The notes beneath the pieces are model-generated. The model was not told the DNA's origin and searched no databases. It worked only from the letters and a program-made list of their open reading frames with translations. Shown piece by piece: positions 37,544-49,828 of a stretch of DNA of 64,000 nucleotides. Made by a program: the position numbers and the translations under genes. The number at the start of each line of letters is the position of its first letter. Position 1 is the first letter of the stretch. Source of the stretch: Riptortus pedestris. Lineage: Eukaryota; Arthropoda; Insecta; Hemiptera; Alydidae. The stretch spans positions 68,684,501-68,748,500 of the forward strand of contig CM032232.1 in assembly GCA_019009955.1 (NCBI GenBank), given 5' to 3'.

Positions 37544-37675
37544 ACACAGTTTTGAACGGACCTCATTTTCGTCATCTCCTGGGTAGGATCGATGGACATT
37601 TGAAGAAAAATTTCGAAAATTTCGTCATGAGTACCACGTCAATAGCTGATTTCCCTTAAGGGAAATCTGCTAAAA
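36470..37675 (-). mobile_element. Family A copy (module 3) split by a piggyBac-type MITE
   Basis: Degenerate module 3 and common body at 36470-36672 and 37265-37330. The segment with AAAATTGTGGCGG...GCGTTAACAGACA is present twice, around (CA)n at 37367-37406 and again at 37440-37485, pointing to a local duplication. (AT)n at 37498-37541 and an intact 5' palindrome to 37675. The MITE at 36677-37260 separates the two halves. Confidence 0.75.
36677..37260. mobile_element. piggyBac-type MITE with array of short palindromes
   Basis: A 584-bp element between TTAA duplications (36673-36676 and 37261-37264), with 15-bp perfect inverted ends CCCGTTGGTGGGATC / GATCCCACCAACGGG. TTAA targets and CCC-starting TIRs are the mark of piggyBac. 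The inside carries at least six small hairpin motifs of the form CCGTCTGTCAGACGG followed by AGAATCC or AGGATCC, near 36692, 36868, 36908, 36951, 36992, 37157 and 37201. A splice-donor-like CAAGGTAAGT occurs at 36837-36846. The open frame at 36861-37109 (repeated GESH..QSF.RL) follows the repeated DNA and is probably not a protein. Confidence 0.8.
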
Positions 37676-37765
37676 CAATACGCGTTTAAACTCAATATGA
37701 TTTCTGGTTGCTGGGAGGGCTACAATCTCTTTTCCTCACCTCACTTTTTGAATATAAATTAAATT

Positions 37766-38035
37766 ACTTGCAATTATATTCAAGATACAAAATAAATGTA
37801 TAGAACAATATTTAAAGTAAATTTAATTTGCAACAAGATTGATTCTTTACAATTTTTCGATCCGAAGCAGAATAACGGAGATATTTCGAATTTCCAAAAA
37901 TCCCCCCTCTAAACCCCCCTCCCCCTGGTCTGATTTCAGCCATTAATGAACTTGATCTCTCTTTTTACATAACACGATTAAATTTCGAGTTTGGTAACGA
38001 TCAAACAAAAATTGCGACCGCTAGAGCGTTAACAG

Positions 38036-38087
<52 letters not shown>

Positions 38088-38212
38088 TTGAACGGACCTC
38101 ATTTTCGTCATCTCCTGGGTAGGATCGATGGACATTTGAAGAAATTTTTCAAATATCCCGTCATGAGTACGACCTCAATAGCTGATTTCCCTTGAGGGAA
38201 ATCTGCTAAAAA
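37766..38212 (-). mobile_element. Family A copy, 3' module missing
   Basis: Starts at TATATTCAAGATACAAAATA, the common body, contains the C-run, GCTAGAGCGTTAACAGACAA, (AT)n at 38041-38082 and a perfect 5' end to 38212. The 3' module and hairpin are absent. Confidence 0.85.
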
Positions 38213-38383
38213 GAAAACGGCTTTTGGGATTCTGAACAATTCTCACTGAAATCACGTATTCCTTATTATACATACCCGGGCATTAGCAAATGCCCCTTCG
38301 TAAGCAAAACTCTTCATAAAGAACTTTTGTCCATTTTGCTGAATGTCAAAAGCAAATATCCCATTCCCGCCAGTTTCCTGAAA

Positions 38384-38510
38384 TGTGCGCCACTATCAGC
38401 TGTGGTGTGTAATGGACTGCCTCCTGGATAGACCGCTTTACTTCCTCTCCTAGACAATCTAGATCAGTCAGGGATACCAATTCCAATACAGCCATCTCCC
38501 TCCACAATTC
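38384..38510. repeat. Unclassified dispersed repeat, copy 2
   Basis: Partner of 36030-36160, lying between two family A copies. Confidence 0.5.
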
Positions 38511-38523
38511 TACCTCACTCCCT

Positions 38524-38815
38524 ATTTTAGCAGATTTCCCTCAAAGGAAATCAGCTTTTAAGAATATACTCTTGTCGCGATATTTGAGCATTTAGTTCAA
38601 ATGTCAATCGATCCTACTTAGGAATTTCTGTTTGATCGTTACAAGCTCGTTATTTATTTTTTAACGTCCACTTTTTGCTACAAAGGCTATTTGGGCAAAG
38701 CTCGTTACTAAGCATTTAATGTAAAACTAAGTATCAATTTCTTCAACGGCTGAAATCTGACTAAATTATATGTACACACTTACAATGTCTGTTACCGCTC
38801 TAGCGGTCAATTTTT
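38524..38815 (+). mobile_element. Family A fragments with a truncated SINE
   Basis: 5' end TTTTAGCAGATTTCCC, a shortened body reaching TTTGATCGTTACAAGCTCGTTA, then about 45 bp of SINE 3' tail (complement; AACGTCCACTTTTTGCTAC) flanked by AAGCTCGTTA repeats (about 38643 and 38699). It then continues to GGCTGAAATCTGAC, with a further piece with TTACCGCTCTAGCGGTCAAT at 38790. Confidence 0.65.
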
Positions 38816-38876
38816 TTTTTCTTTTCACACTTCAGTAAACCTCCACTAACAGCTCGTTTACAATAAGCCTTGAAAC

Positions 38877-39473
38877 CAGTGGCGGCTCGCGTATAGGCAC
38901 TGTGGAACTGCAGCACCCCCAATTTCCACTTGATATTATCTATAACATTTAATATAATAAGCCTTTTTCTTTAATTCTTTCTTTATACTTGTATAGTATA
39001 TAATCCTTAAGCTTAATGCAGTAACCATCCCCCAGTTTTTGAAAAAAGATACAATAAGCTTTGCATGGAGCTGTACGCCTTACAGTTTCAGCGGCGAGGT
39101 GTTTGACTGTTGTGCGCATGCTCACACAGGAAGCTCCATGCGAGGCTGCAAGGGAGAGAGAGCACTGTCGTTCCCGCAGTGCTAATTTCCTCAAGTGTCT
39201 TCCAGAGATCAAGATGAAAATTATTGATCTTTTCGCCCAAATTAAAACAAGAAGAGTGGATTTCATTTTTAAATGAATAGTTTAAGCTTGAACTGTAACA
39301 ATTTAGGTTAAAATAAGTAAAACATTTTTGAGTTTGTTCTTTTAGGATTTTATCAAGTTTCTGAATAAATTTTCTTTTTATATATGTTTGTTTCCTTTTA
39401 CACAATTTTAAAACAAAGGCTAAACATTTTCTGGAGCAGCACCCCCACTAATTTTAGCTACGAGCCGCCACTG
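38877..39473. mobile_element. hAT-type MITE with perfect 8-bp target duplication
   Basis: A 597-bp element between CTTGAAAC repeats (38869-38876 and 39474-39481). Ends CAGTGGCGGCTCG and CGAGCCGCCACTG are inverted, extended inward by GCAGCACCCCCA... / ...AGCAGCACCCCCAC in direct sense. It differs in TIR from the hAT MITE at 26.0 kb, so it is a separate family. Opposed open frames at 38949-39276 and 39088-39405 have no transposase motifs I can recognise. Confidence 0.9.
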
Positions 39474-39481
39474 CTTGAAAC

Positions 39482-39955
39482 ATTTTATCATTATTGTTAT
39501 CAACGGACCTTAATTACTTGAGGTACATGCATATACGTAGTGTGTTTTAGTCTTGACTCAAAAATGTTTATTTCATCTGTCAGTATTTAAGTTTTCCATT
39601 AAACACTGTTGATCATATGAGATAATGCCTAAAATCAGACGAGAAATAGTGAGGGGGGGGGTGACAGGTTAGGGAATTTGAAAATTCAAAATATCTTCAT
39701 AATAATGAGTAGTACCGAAAAATCATATAGAATCAAACTTGTTAAACGTCGAGGATCTGCATTTGTTCTTCTATACATTTTGTCGTTCTTTAAGTATTTA
39801 GCTAGTATTTTCTTGTTTCCAGCGTTCAGAAAACCCCTATTATTACGCATGAATTTTGACCTAGCAGTAGAGAATATATTGTAAGATGACAATACTATTG
39901 TCTCATTCCAGTAATTGGGAAATCTGCCTCCTTTACGCAGCATCTCTAGCTCTCC
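39482..39955 (+). mobile_element. Degenerate family A remnant
   Basis: Module-3-like stretch, a G-run at 39652-39661, GAAAATTCAAAATATCTTCA, CATATAGAATCAAAC and a terminal GGGAAATCTGCCTCCTTTACG with GCAGCATCTC remain in order. Probably an old copy in which the hAT element inserted near its left part. Confidence 0.45.
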
Positions 39956-41460
39956 TGCTATTTTATCTTTGTTTCAAGAACTTAATTTAATATAAATTCT
40001 AATTTAAGATACTAATGGCCCCTATAATTTCGTTAAGCCCTTCGGCAGCAAAGAATAACCTGCGTTAGCCGGATATTGAATTAAATGACCATGTTATGAA
40101 GATCCACTGTCACTCTACTAGAGAAAGTGTTAAATGGGGTTTAAATGAAGTGGAGTATTAGTTTCTTCGTAATATATTATTTCTTGGAAGGTAATTTTGG
40201 AGGCACAAGCATAAATTATATCTTAACCGAACTTATTATCCAAAAATGGTTTGAATTTTCAAATAGCGTTAATTAAGGATTACATAAATGTTACGAATGT
40301 CGTTTCAACAGTTTTAAACTGTTCGCATTTCTCTCTTCATACTCGGCTCCTAATTTTCCTCTGATACTCGCCACAGTTCCACTTTTCTGAAGCTGTTTTT
40401 TTTTAAACATGTAAATCGAATATTGGCAAAAACTCTAGAATTTGCTACATCTATTTCAACCTAAATAACTCCACGTTGATCGCCTGCAGAATACGTTCTC
40501 ATTTTAGGTCGTTCCTTTTCAACTTTAGCTGAGAAATAAAATATATTTTCTTCCTTGAAAGTTAAAGAATTCCTTACAGTGCTTAATAGGTGTCAAATAT
40601 AAAAAATGCTAAATAAAAATTATGGTGCAACGTGTGAACATGAACCGATAAATGCAGAGTAAAGAACAAAATCTTTAAGGCAATTCTGGCCGGCTTATCA
40701 AGAACTAAATTGCCGAATTCACACTCCTGAATTGATGGTTAGAGTAGAAACTAAAGGGTTAAATCACGCGATGTAGAAAGCCTTTGCTACTTTAATGGTC
40801 ACTACAAAATGCAGCTATTGTCACATGCAATGCCTGATAACTCAATAATAGGACAACGTTTTTGAAATAGAAATGAACTCTATAAAAGCAAGATAAAGAC
40901 ATTTTGTCGCTTAACCTAAATCTTCTTTCATACATAACATATTCGTTAAAAGTATTTATTGCAAGGCGCTCTTGGAAATAATTGCTCCCTCATTACGTAT
41001 ATGTTTTTTTTGTAACTAAATAATAATTGAAATATGAAGGTCTTTTAAGGAGAGGATCGAGTTGAGACTTAGAGCAACCAGAAAAACATTTTCAGATCAA
41101 AATTTGATGTAGTTCTCTGCTTCTAGTACACATATTGATCAAAGGCTAATAAATGACCAGCCTACGGAGATACATTATTTAGAATCACTAGATTTTTTGT
41201 TCTTCAATAGTTTCATTCTAAAATTGCATGTTATATCTATGTGAGTCGAAACGTTTACTCTTGGAAGGAATCAATAAAACATACATAACGTCTTTAGTGT
41301 TCGAGTTAGAATATATAAGCCAACAAAATATAAGAATGTAGGAAACCAATATTTTTAGAAGTAGTCATTTTAGGAAAACGTTGAGTTTTAAAAACAATTT
41401 AAAAGATTTAAGAGGTGACGAAGTCGTAATATTATTTTCTTAAAAGATAATTCCTGTCCC
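39956..41460. other. Unannotated spacer
   Basis: No repeats or genes seen; ordinary AT-rich DNA. Confidence 0.4.
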
Positions 41461-41473
41461 AAGTGTATTAACA

Positions 41474-41697
41474 GGGGCTCAGGTTAGCCATGTGAGTTAA
41501 AGCGTTGACTTTAATATCACGTGGTAAACCTAGAGTTACGAGTTCGTTTCTTGCCTGGGCAAAGAAAATTATTTACTGACGAAATTCATTAAATAACATC
41601 CTAAGTCACACCCTGGCTAGAAAGGGGTGGTAACCTGTAGATAACCCGTCCCAGTTAGCCTGAGTTGCAAAAAGTGGACGTTAATAAATAATAATAA
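41474..41697 (+). mobile_element. tRNA-derived SINE with 13-bp target duplication
   Basis: Perfect flanks AAGTGTATTAACA (41461-41473 and 41698-41710) fix both ends. Head GGGGCTCAGGTTAGCC, B-box-like GAGTTCGTTTC, body with ATTTACTGACGAAATTCATT and GCTAGAAAGGGGTGGTAACC, end GTGGACGTTAATAAATAATA. Mutated Pol III boxes but intact length (224 bp). Confidence 0.85.
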
Positions 41698-41710
41698 AAG
41701 TGTATTAACA

Positions 41711-44700
41711 TTTACTATATATATGATTTAATGATTAGAGTACATTAGTCACTATTTTTATGTAATTACAAGAACGGTTCTTTATGGTAGACTGTACCAT
41801 TTAAAGTAAGTGGCTTGAGACTTTTAATAAACGATAACTACGTAGAGAAACAGAGTTTGAGAATGCGGCAGAAATTCTCTTCTAAATTTAAATTTCTCTC
41901 GGAGCAAGTATTTATTTTTTGTTTCTCATTTCTCCGCCACACCACTTTCCTTGGTGGGGAGCGGAGGGGATACGGTTGGAAGATGGTCGGGCGAGGAGGA
42001 GGAATTGTAAGCAGATGTATTTTCACAAGTGAGAGAGAGAGAGGATGAGGGGGGGGGTGAGAGAGGGGGATTAAAAGTTGAGGTCACGTGCCTCAGAGGG
42101 TTCCCTTTGTTGCCCACACCCCAAGCAAGCATCCCCTACAAACCCTCCCTAAGCCCTGCTGGGACATCTGCGGAGTCTTTTTAAGGAAAATAGCCTCCGT
42201 TTAGAACCAATTTTATGTTCACCTAAAAAGATCTTTGACCGTCTTAGCACGTGTACGGGGAGAAACGTCCAGTTCAGCAACAGCCGTTTTGCCACCTTGC
42301 TAATACGTACATTGTGTTTGTAATGACATAACCGCTTAAAGCCCAACTGGTTACTCTCGCAGTTTGACTGATTCCAGCTGGGTATAGGTTTTGGCAGATA
42401 ATTGGGACAACGCAGCAGATGGCAGATGGTTACGGGGAGAAAAAATGCAGGACTGCACGCTGCACTTGAACGATCGGCGACGCCTAAGAGTTCAGATAAA
42501 GAATATACGCAGCAAATGAAAGCGTTTCCGTTGGCACTTTTCCATTAAAGTTATTAGAAATAAAATGATAGTGTCTTAGGATATTTACAATAAGCTTCAT
42601 CTTCTTTTCTGAATGGTTTTGATTAAATTTATACATTCATTGAGAGGGCGGTGGTGGTGTGGTTACCCCAGCAGAGATGTCACCTTCGAACCTTAGGATA
42701 GATTTTTAAATTTTATTTAAATTGCAGTATCGGCCTCCTGAACATTGAATAAACATCTGATGTGGGCTACGCAGGATTTCCTTTACCTACTAATTAAAAG
42801 TTTCACTGCACTTCGTATAAAATTATTTTATTTTGAACGTGACATACAATAATCTCCGTTCCGATCCGTCGAATCAAAAAATGTCATTTTAGATAATAAC
42901 ATATTTATTATATTATAATCTAATAAGTACGGAGAAATGCTCAGTTTTTCATATTATTGCTATCTTCTTTTTTCCCAAGTGTATTGACTTTGAAAGTGTG
43001 AACTTTTCTATACTCAAGGAAGAATGTCTTTGGTTATTTCAGACAAGTACATCCGTACATAAGTTAGGCCAAAAATAATCAATTGTGGGAGGGATTAAAA
43101 CGAATAATCCCATTGAAATTTGAAAATCGAAATTTTTTGCTATAACAATACTTCCTTTACTTGGTACAAGGAAGTAAAAAATGTAAGCTATCTTTGGTAT
43201 GTAGTACCTTTACAATAGAAGAAATCCCATTCGTGGGATGTTTAACGGTAAATTCCTGTATTAACACGAGCATTATTTATAGATTTGAGGCTATTCAAAC
43301 TATTTGACGTGGATGTCATCTTCGTGTTGTTTGGGAAGAAGAACAAACAGTCTATATCTGACCTGACAAGATAACACCTAAGGGTTAAAAGATAACATTT
43401 CGGATTGTACATGAGTGATAACCGACGGGGCCTTACGGCAAACACTGATAGTAACAAATAACAACCTTCAACAAACAAATGGACTTGAGTAAACAAGAAA
43501 AGGAAACCGGGGCATCCGTTCACCTGGCCTGCCCGTATTTTAGGTTGTTAACGAAGAAGCCTAGCTCATATAGCACATGTAATAACTAGGTGATTGCCTG
43601 TGGACTCGCAGTAGGCATCTAAAAGTTGTACATGAGTTGACACGAAGACTCAAGAACGTCGCTCTTGACAAAAGAGGAAGACTCACCTTTTTATTAATAG
43701 TTTTTTTTTTTTATGATACGGAAATAATCTTCGGATATTTCACGGGCGCGCAAACATTACTATCTACTAGCGTACTTGCATCTCTTTTTCAAGATTATTC
43801 TTAATTTCCTTGAAATATTTCATGACATAACTTCTTTAAAATTGGTCAAACATACATGCTCTCACTTGAATTAACAACACTTCTGATAACACTCTTTAAA
43901 AATATTGTCTAACTCTAAAAATTAGAAGTATTGATATTCAACTATTTTTCATTATAGAATTAACAACTTTAAAATTAATTTAATATAAAATAAAATTTAA
44001 TATTAGTTTGGGAACCTGAAATAGAAAGGATTCTCACAAACAAATATAGTTCTCAATATTTTTAGGACCCGTAACTCCAGAGATAAGTGTTTTAAACAGA
44101 TAACTAAATTCAAAATATGAAATTTGGTTATCTGTTTTACTATATGTAACAAATATTTAAAATTGCTTTTGTTTTTTTCTATTTTTACAAAAATTAAATT
44201 ACTTACCTAAAGAATGCTAAAATATAATAGAACTCATATTTAAACTTCTTTTATTTCAGATTGAAGATTTGAGTCAAAACAATTAAATTTAGGTAAGTAA
44301 ACGAATTTTTATTATAATGATTTTTGTTCATGTATTGCAAGTGTCAACAAAAAGTAAAATAAATATTAACATTAAATCCCAGTAAAAAAAGTATTTCCAC
44401 CATATGGCGTAACTCTTAGGTTTACTCCCAAGTTTTTTGGGTTTCATTTTAGAAATGTGGAACTTATAGAAAACAGATACCATATTTTAGTCAGTTGAAG
44501 CACCTCTTATTTCCTTATTACAGTTTTTTATAAAGCATGCCATTTTGAGTTAAATTATTTTAGATGTAGAGTAAATAAACATCTTGAGTAGTACTTCTCT
44601 TAGCGGCATACAAAGGTTAATTATGAAACAAAAATTTTTATTTGTAATAACTTTTTCTTATTTTATCTATATGAGGAAACTTTTTTTTTTAAATTTCTAT

Positions 44701-44734
44701 TTTTGCTAGCCGGGAACCAAGTCGGGAAGCCGTT
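41711..44734. other. Unannotated spacer
   Basis: A purine-rich stretch at 42000-42075. Faint family A-like phrases near 42850-42890 and 43080-43140 (ATAATCTCCGTTCCGATCCG, TGGGAGGGATTAAAACG) may be very old copies. No gene supported. Confidence 0.35.
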
Positions 44735-44789
44735 AAGGGAAATCATCAGTTGAGGTTTATACTATTGTAACGTCAGCATTTGAACAATG

Positions 44790-44841
<52 letters not shown>

Positions 44842-44970
44842 TTAAACGGGCCTCATTTAAAATATTTCGTCTTCTCCTGGGTAGGATCGATGGAAATTTA
44901 AGGAAATTTTTTGATAATCGCGTTATGAATAAAACATTAATAGCTGATTTCCGATAAGGGAAATCTGCTA
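44735..44970. mobile_element. Family A fold-back: two 5' ends head to head
   Basis: The left part (GTTAAGGGAAATCATCAGTTGAGG, 44733-44780) is the 5' end in plus sense. After (TA)n at 44790-44836 the right part is the 5' end in minus sense, ending GGGAAATCTGCTAAAA at 44970. Body and 3' end are missing on both sides. Confidence 0.7.
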
Positions 44971-45044
44971 AAACAAATATATTTGTAATTTAAAATTCCC
45001 CCTCTCTAAACCCTCTTTAATTTTTAATTTTAATTTAATTTTGA

Positions 45045-45118
45045 ATGGAAATATTTATAAAATCGCGTCGTGAGAACAACGTCAATTGCTGATTCCCCTT
45101 AATGTAAATCTCCTAAAC
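45045..45118 (-). mobile_element. Family A 5'-end fragment
   Basis: TTTTGAATGG then AAATCGCGTCGTGAGAACAA and a diverged CTGATTCCCCTTAATGTAAATC end. Confidence 0.55.
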
Positions 45119-47717
45119 TGCACTCATATCGTTGCAAATTATATCAAATTTAACATCAAAATTATCCAATCCTTCCAGAACCCATAGAGGGTTTTGGCTA
45201 TTTTAGCTTCAATTAAATTTACCAATATGTTGTTTTAACCCTCAACATAATTTTGCTCTACCTGCTTATTATTATTTTCCAACTATATACAGTCCACTTA
45301 ATTCACGTAGTTCAGAAATCCATATTCGTCAATGCATGATCCATAAAATAAGGCTCGATTTAATGAACTAAATTCAATAATTTATAGTTCTTTATCAGAA
45401 CCATCATGAATTTTGGTAACCTTCGTTCATTGAAGATTCTAAGGAGAAGTAAGATGAATTGTTTAGTAATGCTTGTTAAGTCGTTACCTAAGGTGACATT
45501 ACATTTATGAACAAAAATAATCGCAATATAAAACAATATATTTAAAAAAAAGTAGTAAAAATAATATAATAAAGTTAGTTACTTTAAAAAGTTCCATGGC
45601 AAGCAGTACAGCAACAACAACGAAGACTTTAAAGGAATAATACCTGCTGGAGCACTAGATGATTGAGTATTGAAAGCTCAATGGTTGCTAGACATGATTG
45701 AATCATATGGACGCTGAATTATTGAAGCCACATGATGTGGGTCATAATTGATAATTCACGGAGTAGGTGTGTTGAGGACGGAGTCGATTCATCATGTAAT
45801 TCGTGGATTTCCTGTGAAGCATGATTGTGGGGCAAAACATGGACTATCTCACTTCACATGGACCTGGAAATAATACACGATTTGCTGGAAAAGTAAATTA
45901 TATTCTAATGTTTCCGTCAGATGGGACATCAATACTTTGTCCTCAATTACAGAAAAACTGTGTTTCAATTTCTTTATTTGATGTTATTTTAGACGACGAG
46001 AGAGGAGTTTCGTACTCTTCAGCAGCCTGTAGCACATGAGGCGGAGTAATTACTGTATGTACTAGATATCCAGAAAAACCGGGTTCTGCACCCTGCAGGA
46101 GCGAAGAAATTAGGCATAGCAGTTATATATAATATATAGTATTATTATAATATTACTCAGTAATAACAATAAATATTACTCTAGTGGAGAGAAAACTAAG
46201 ACGATAACAAGATATTGTAGTCACAAACGACAGACCAAAGCAATGCAATAGAAGGTAAAAAATCTGATGTACCTACCACATGATTTCCTTGTACTCCTAT
46301 TAATTTAAATTTTTGGTTTCAGTTCGTTTATAATTACTTTAAGCGATATCCGATATCTCCGTTCCAATGAATCGTGAAAAATGTTACAAAACATAATTTA
46401 TAGACCTTTTTATTATAAACAATAAAAGATCTTATAGAACTTTGTTGTATCTCTAATACGTCTGGAGTGTAAAAATTTGTACATTTTTATTTCCACCTTC
46501 CCGTAAACCCCCTCCCTCTACCTTAATAAATTTTAATCAATAGAAGAGATCCACAACTAGATGGCACAAATGTCTTTAATACACAGTTTCAACATTGTAA
46601 ATCATGTCGTTTATGAATTATGTGAGATACATAACTTAGTACAGACGTCACGCCGAAACTAGTCAAAAGATTGAGATCTGAAAACCGACAAATTCTGCAG
46701 GTATACTACTTGCTTTACTTCATACAAGATAGTAAAAAGCTAAATGAGTTGTTTCTCATTGTGTATAGTAATGAAATAAAGGAAAACAATTTTAGCATAT
46801 TTTCTTAATGTGAAATCACCCATTGCACGATTTTCCAAAAATAGATTCAAATGCTCCTGCCTAGAAATATTAATAAAATCATCCCAATTTTTGTATGTTA
46901 AGTCGCAAGCAGTCTAGATGACAATGGGGATATTAATTTGACGACACAGTTGCAATGAAAATAACGTTAACAATGTTTGAATAGAAAAATAAGTGGTTTA
47001 TTTATACAGGTTAAGTTAGTTTGGGAAGCAAGATGAACTCACATGACCTGCGTTGATTGCAGTTTCCTGGAAGTGTAAAATGGATCGATTAGTAACACTT
47101 ATCGGGTCGTTACCGACTGTGACACCTTGCTTTAATAGTTGTATGGTTCGGTTTACGCTTTAACTAAAGCTGTCAAGAATAAAATAGAGAAAGAAATAGG
47201 AGCCATAAATATTTTGACGGGTGATTCCATTCACCTGTTTCCAGTGAGAGAGAGAGAGAGCGGTAGGTAGTGAGATTCGATCCGGAGAGAAGCCCATTGA
47301 CTGACGTAGCTTGGCCCCTTTGTTTCAGAGTTCCTACCTGAGAGGAGTGACTGGCAGCTCTATCGCCTTCCCTTGACAGTTCCTCGTATTTGGTAGGAGA
47401 CCATTACCGACCGGGGACCCACCCCTGGGGGGTAGGTTCGGGGGGTGCTCCCTTGGCCCTCGGCCACCTTGGCTCCCGGCCCGACTATTCCCTAAGGGGC
47501 TTAAATCCCTTTATATGAGATAGAGTCTCTCCAGGCTTAAAGAGAGATTACGTGTCATCATAAATCAAATACTATAACTATAAAGAATAAATTTAGTAAA
47601 ATGAGGATAAAAATGCACATCAATTTCCTATAGTTACCTGCTTCCAGTGGCTTAGTCTTACAAGGAAAAGCGTACAACATTTTCTCATCCCTTTTATTAG
47701 TACCTTACATAGACAGA
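45119..47717. other. Unannotated spacer
   Basis: A short frame at 45821-46039 is unrecognised. A faint family A echo lies at 46345-46530, and a GC-richer block at 47280-47500 has no similarity I can name. Confidence 0.35.
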
Positions 47718-48160
47718 AGAAGTGAAGTAGAAAGCTTCAAATACCTCAGAGCTACAGTAGACTCTATCAATGACCAGTTTACAGAAATCGACCAAAGGAT
47801 AACCGCGTTATCTTCTCGGTTTCTCGAGCCTTAAGATGAAGGAAACTACGGGCATGTTAATCAGAGTGCCATTCTAGCACTTGTGTGTCGCACCTTTTTA
47901 ATGATATTACTAAAAACGATAATAAATACTGTACAAAGAAGATTTCGCACAAAATGGCGAAGAGATTCAATAAGTAATAATTAGGAGAATACTTCACAAA
48001 TGCTCATTTTACCTATCACCTAATGTCATTGCCATTGAAATCCATATGACCTTAATAGACATCACATATGGAATATACAAGAAACGAAAATTGGTCCTAA
48101 TGTGATGAGGGAGGTACTTCGTTATGCCGAAATGAAGTGAGCTGGATTTATTGAAAAGGA
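47718..48160 (+). pseudogene. RTE/LINE-like reverse transcriptase remnant
   Basis: One frame at 47721-47834 reads SEVESFKYLRATVDSIND then QFTEIDQRITA before a stop. In the endonuclease-reverse transcriptases of RTE-like and related LINEs, a (V/E)xFKYLGxxxxS...xEIxxRI segment follows the RT core and precedes the C-terminal region. Further on, 47945-48000 can be read as a basic RRFRTKWRRDS-type stretch in another frame, fitting the degenerate tail. Stops and frame changes are frequent, so it is dead. The assignment rests on a short motif. Confidence 0.45.
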
Positions 48161-48479
48161 AATCAGGACCAATTCTCACAGCATATCAGTCAGTCCGGGA
48201 ATTTCAGTAAAAGCAGATTGCAAGGAAAAGGGCGATATTGATGTCAATACAATACAGCTCAATCAACCCAGTTGATGTATCACCAATTATATGAAATAGT
48301 CATTTAGACCAAATTTAGACAGCCATCTAAGAAAAGTATTAAATTTGTAAACATACATATATATTCGATGCCAATGTATATTATTCACTGTAAAAATTAA
48401 AAAACATTTCCACGCCCAAAAGTTATTAAGTCTTCTAAAAATCGTTGACTACTGTATTTACCACATCAGGAGAACTGGA
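48161..48479. other. Unannotated spacer
   Basis: Nothing recognisable before the next family A copy. Confidence 0.4.
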
Positions 48480-49756
48480 ATGGGAAACTGTGTGTGTTTG
48501 TGTGTATAAGTGCGTATTTCTGTTAACGCTCTAGCGGTCGGAATTTTTGTTTGATCGTTACCAAACTACCAATAATTAAACCTTTTATCTTCTTATATAT
48601 AAAAATGATTGTTTGTGTGTATGTCCTTTATAGACTCGTAAACGGCTGAACAGAATTTTATGAAACTTGGTATGTACATTACTACTAACTCAGGCTAGAT
48701 TTCTGGCTATATTGGTATTCTCTGAGACGAACAGGAGTGGGGGTTATAAGGGAGGCCTGAAATTAAAAGTAGCGATATTTCGTTTCCTATTGGTTTTTCG
48801 GCAAATATGACAATAACAAACATTGTTTATTTTGTTATTTAGAGTAACTTTGGTTCTTACACTTTTGTCGTATACCGACGTAAAAATGTGTTATACACTA
48901 ACAACTATGGTGGGAGTCAACAATTTTATATGGCACAAAGGTCTCAACCGAATTAAACGAAACTCCATATACAATTTGTTATTAATACCTCTCTGATTAT
49001 AAGCTATATTAAGATTTTGAGGTACGAACAGGAGTGGGGGTTATAAGTGAGGTCTGAAATTAAAAATAGCGATATTTCGTTTACTATTGGTTTTTCGGCA
49101 ATTATGCACATAACAAAATTTGTTTAGTTTTTTATTTAAAGTAACTTCTGTAATATTCACTTTTGTTTTATTCTTATATATAAAAATGAATGTTTGTATG
49201 TATGTTCTTTATAGACTCGTAAACGGCTGAACTGAATTTTATGAAACTTGGTATGTATATTACTACTAACTCTGGCTATATTATTATTCTCTGAGACGAA
49301 CAGGAGCGGGGGTTATAAGGGAGGCCTGAAATTAAAAATAGCGATATTTCGTTTTCTATTGGTTTTTCGGCAAATATGTACATGTCAAAAGTTGTTTATT
49401 TTGTTATTTAGAGTAACTTTTGTTATATTCACATTTGTCGTATACCAAGTATAAACGAGGTATACATTGAAAACTAAAGCGGTAGCCGACAATTGTATTT
49501 GGCCCTAACGATTGAACGGAACTTAACAAAACTTGGCATGTGAATTAGCATTAATTCTTAAACGATTATAAGCTATATTAATTTTTTTAGGTTCAAACGG
49601 GAGGGGCGGGGGGTTATAAGAGAAGCCTGAAATAAAAATTCGCGATATTACATTTTCTGTTCGGGTTTCAGTCACTGTTGGTCTTTGTGCCGTATCAAGG
49701 GAAAGGAAGTTTAACTCAAACATAGTTTGGCGGACAGAATACTTTCTATGATTATG

Positions 49757-49828
<72 letters not shown>

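Noticed and set aside
39061..39405. Overlapping 71-105-codon frames inside the hAT MITE
   Set aside because: They overlap on both strands, have no transposase motif and stay within the MITE borders.
42645..42720. Possible second tRNA-like SINE head (GGTGGTGTGGTTACC ... CCTTCGAACCTTAG)
   Set aside because: The box spacing is loose and there is no second copy or target duplication, so I cannot support it.
47390..47500. A GC-rich block as an rRNA fragment or CpG island
   Set aside because: I could match no rRNA core sequence, and the block is short with no gene start beside it.
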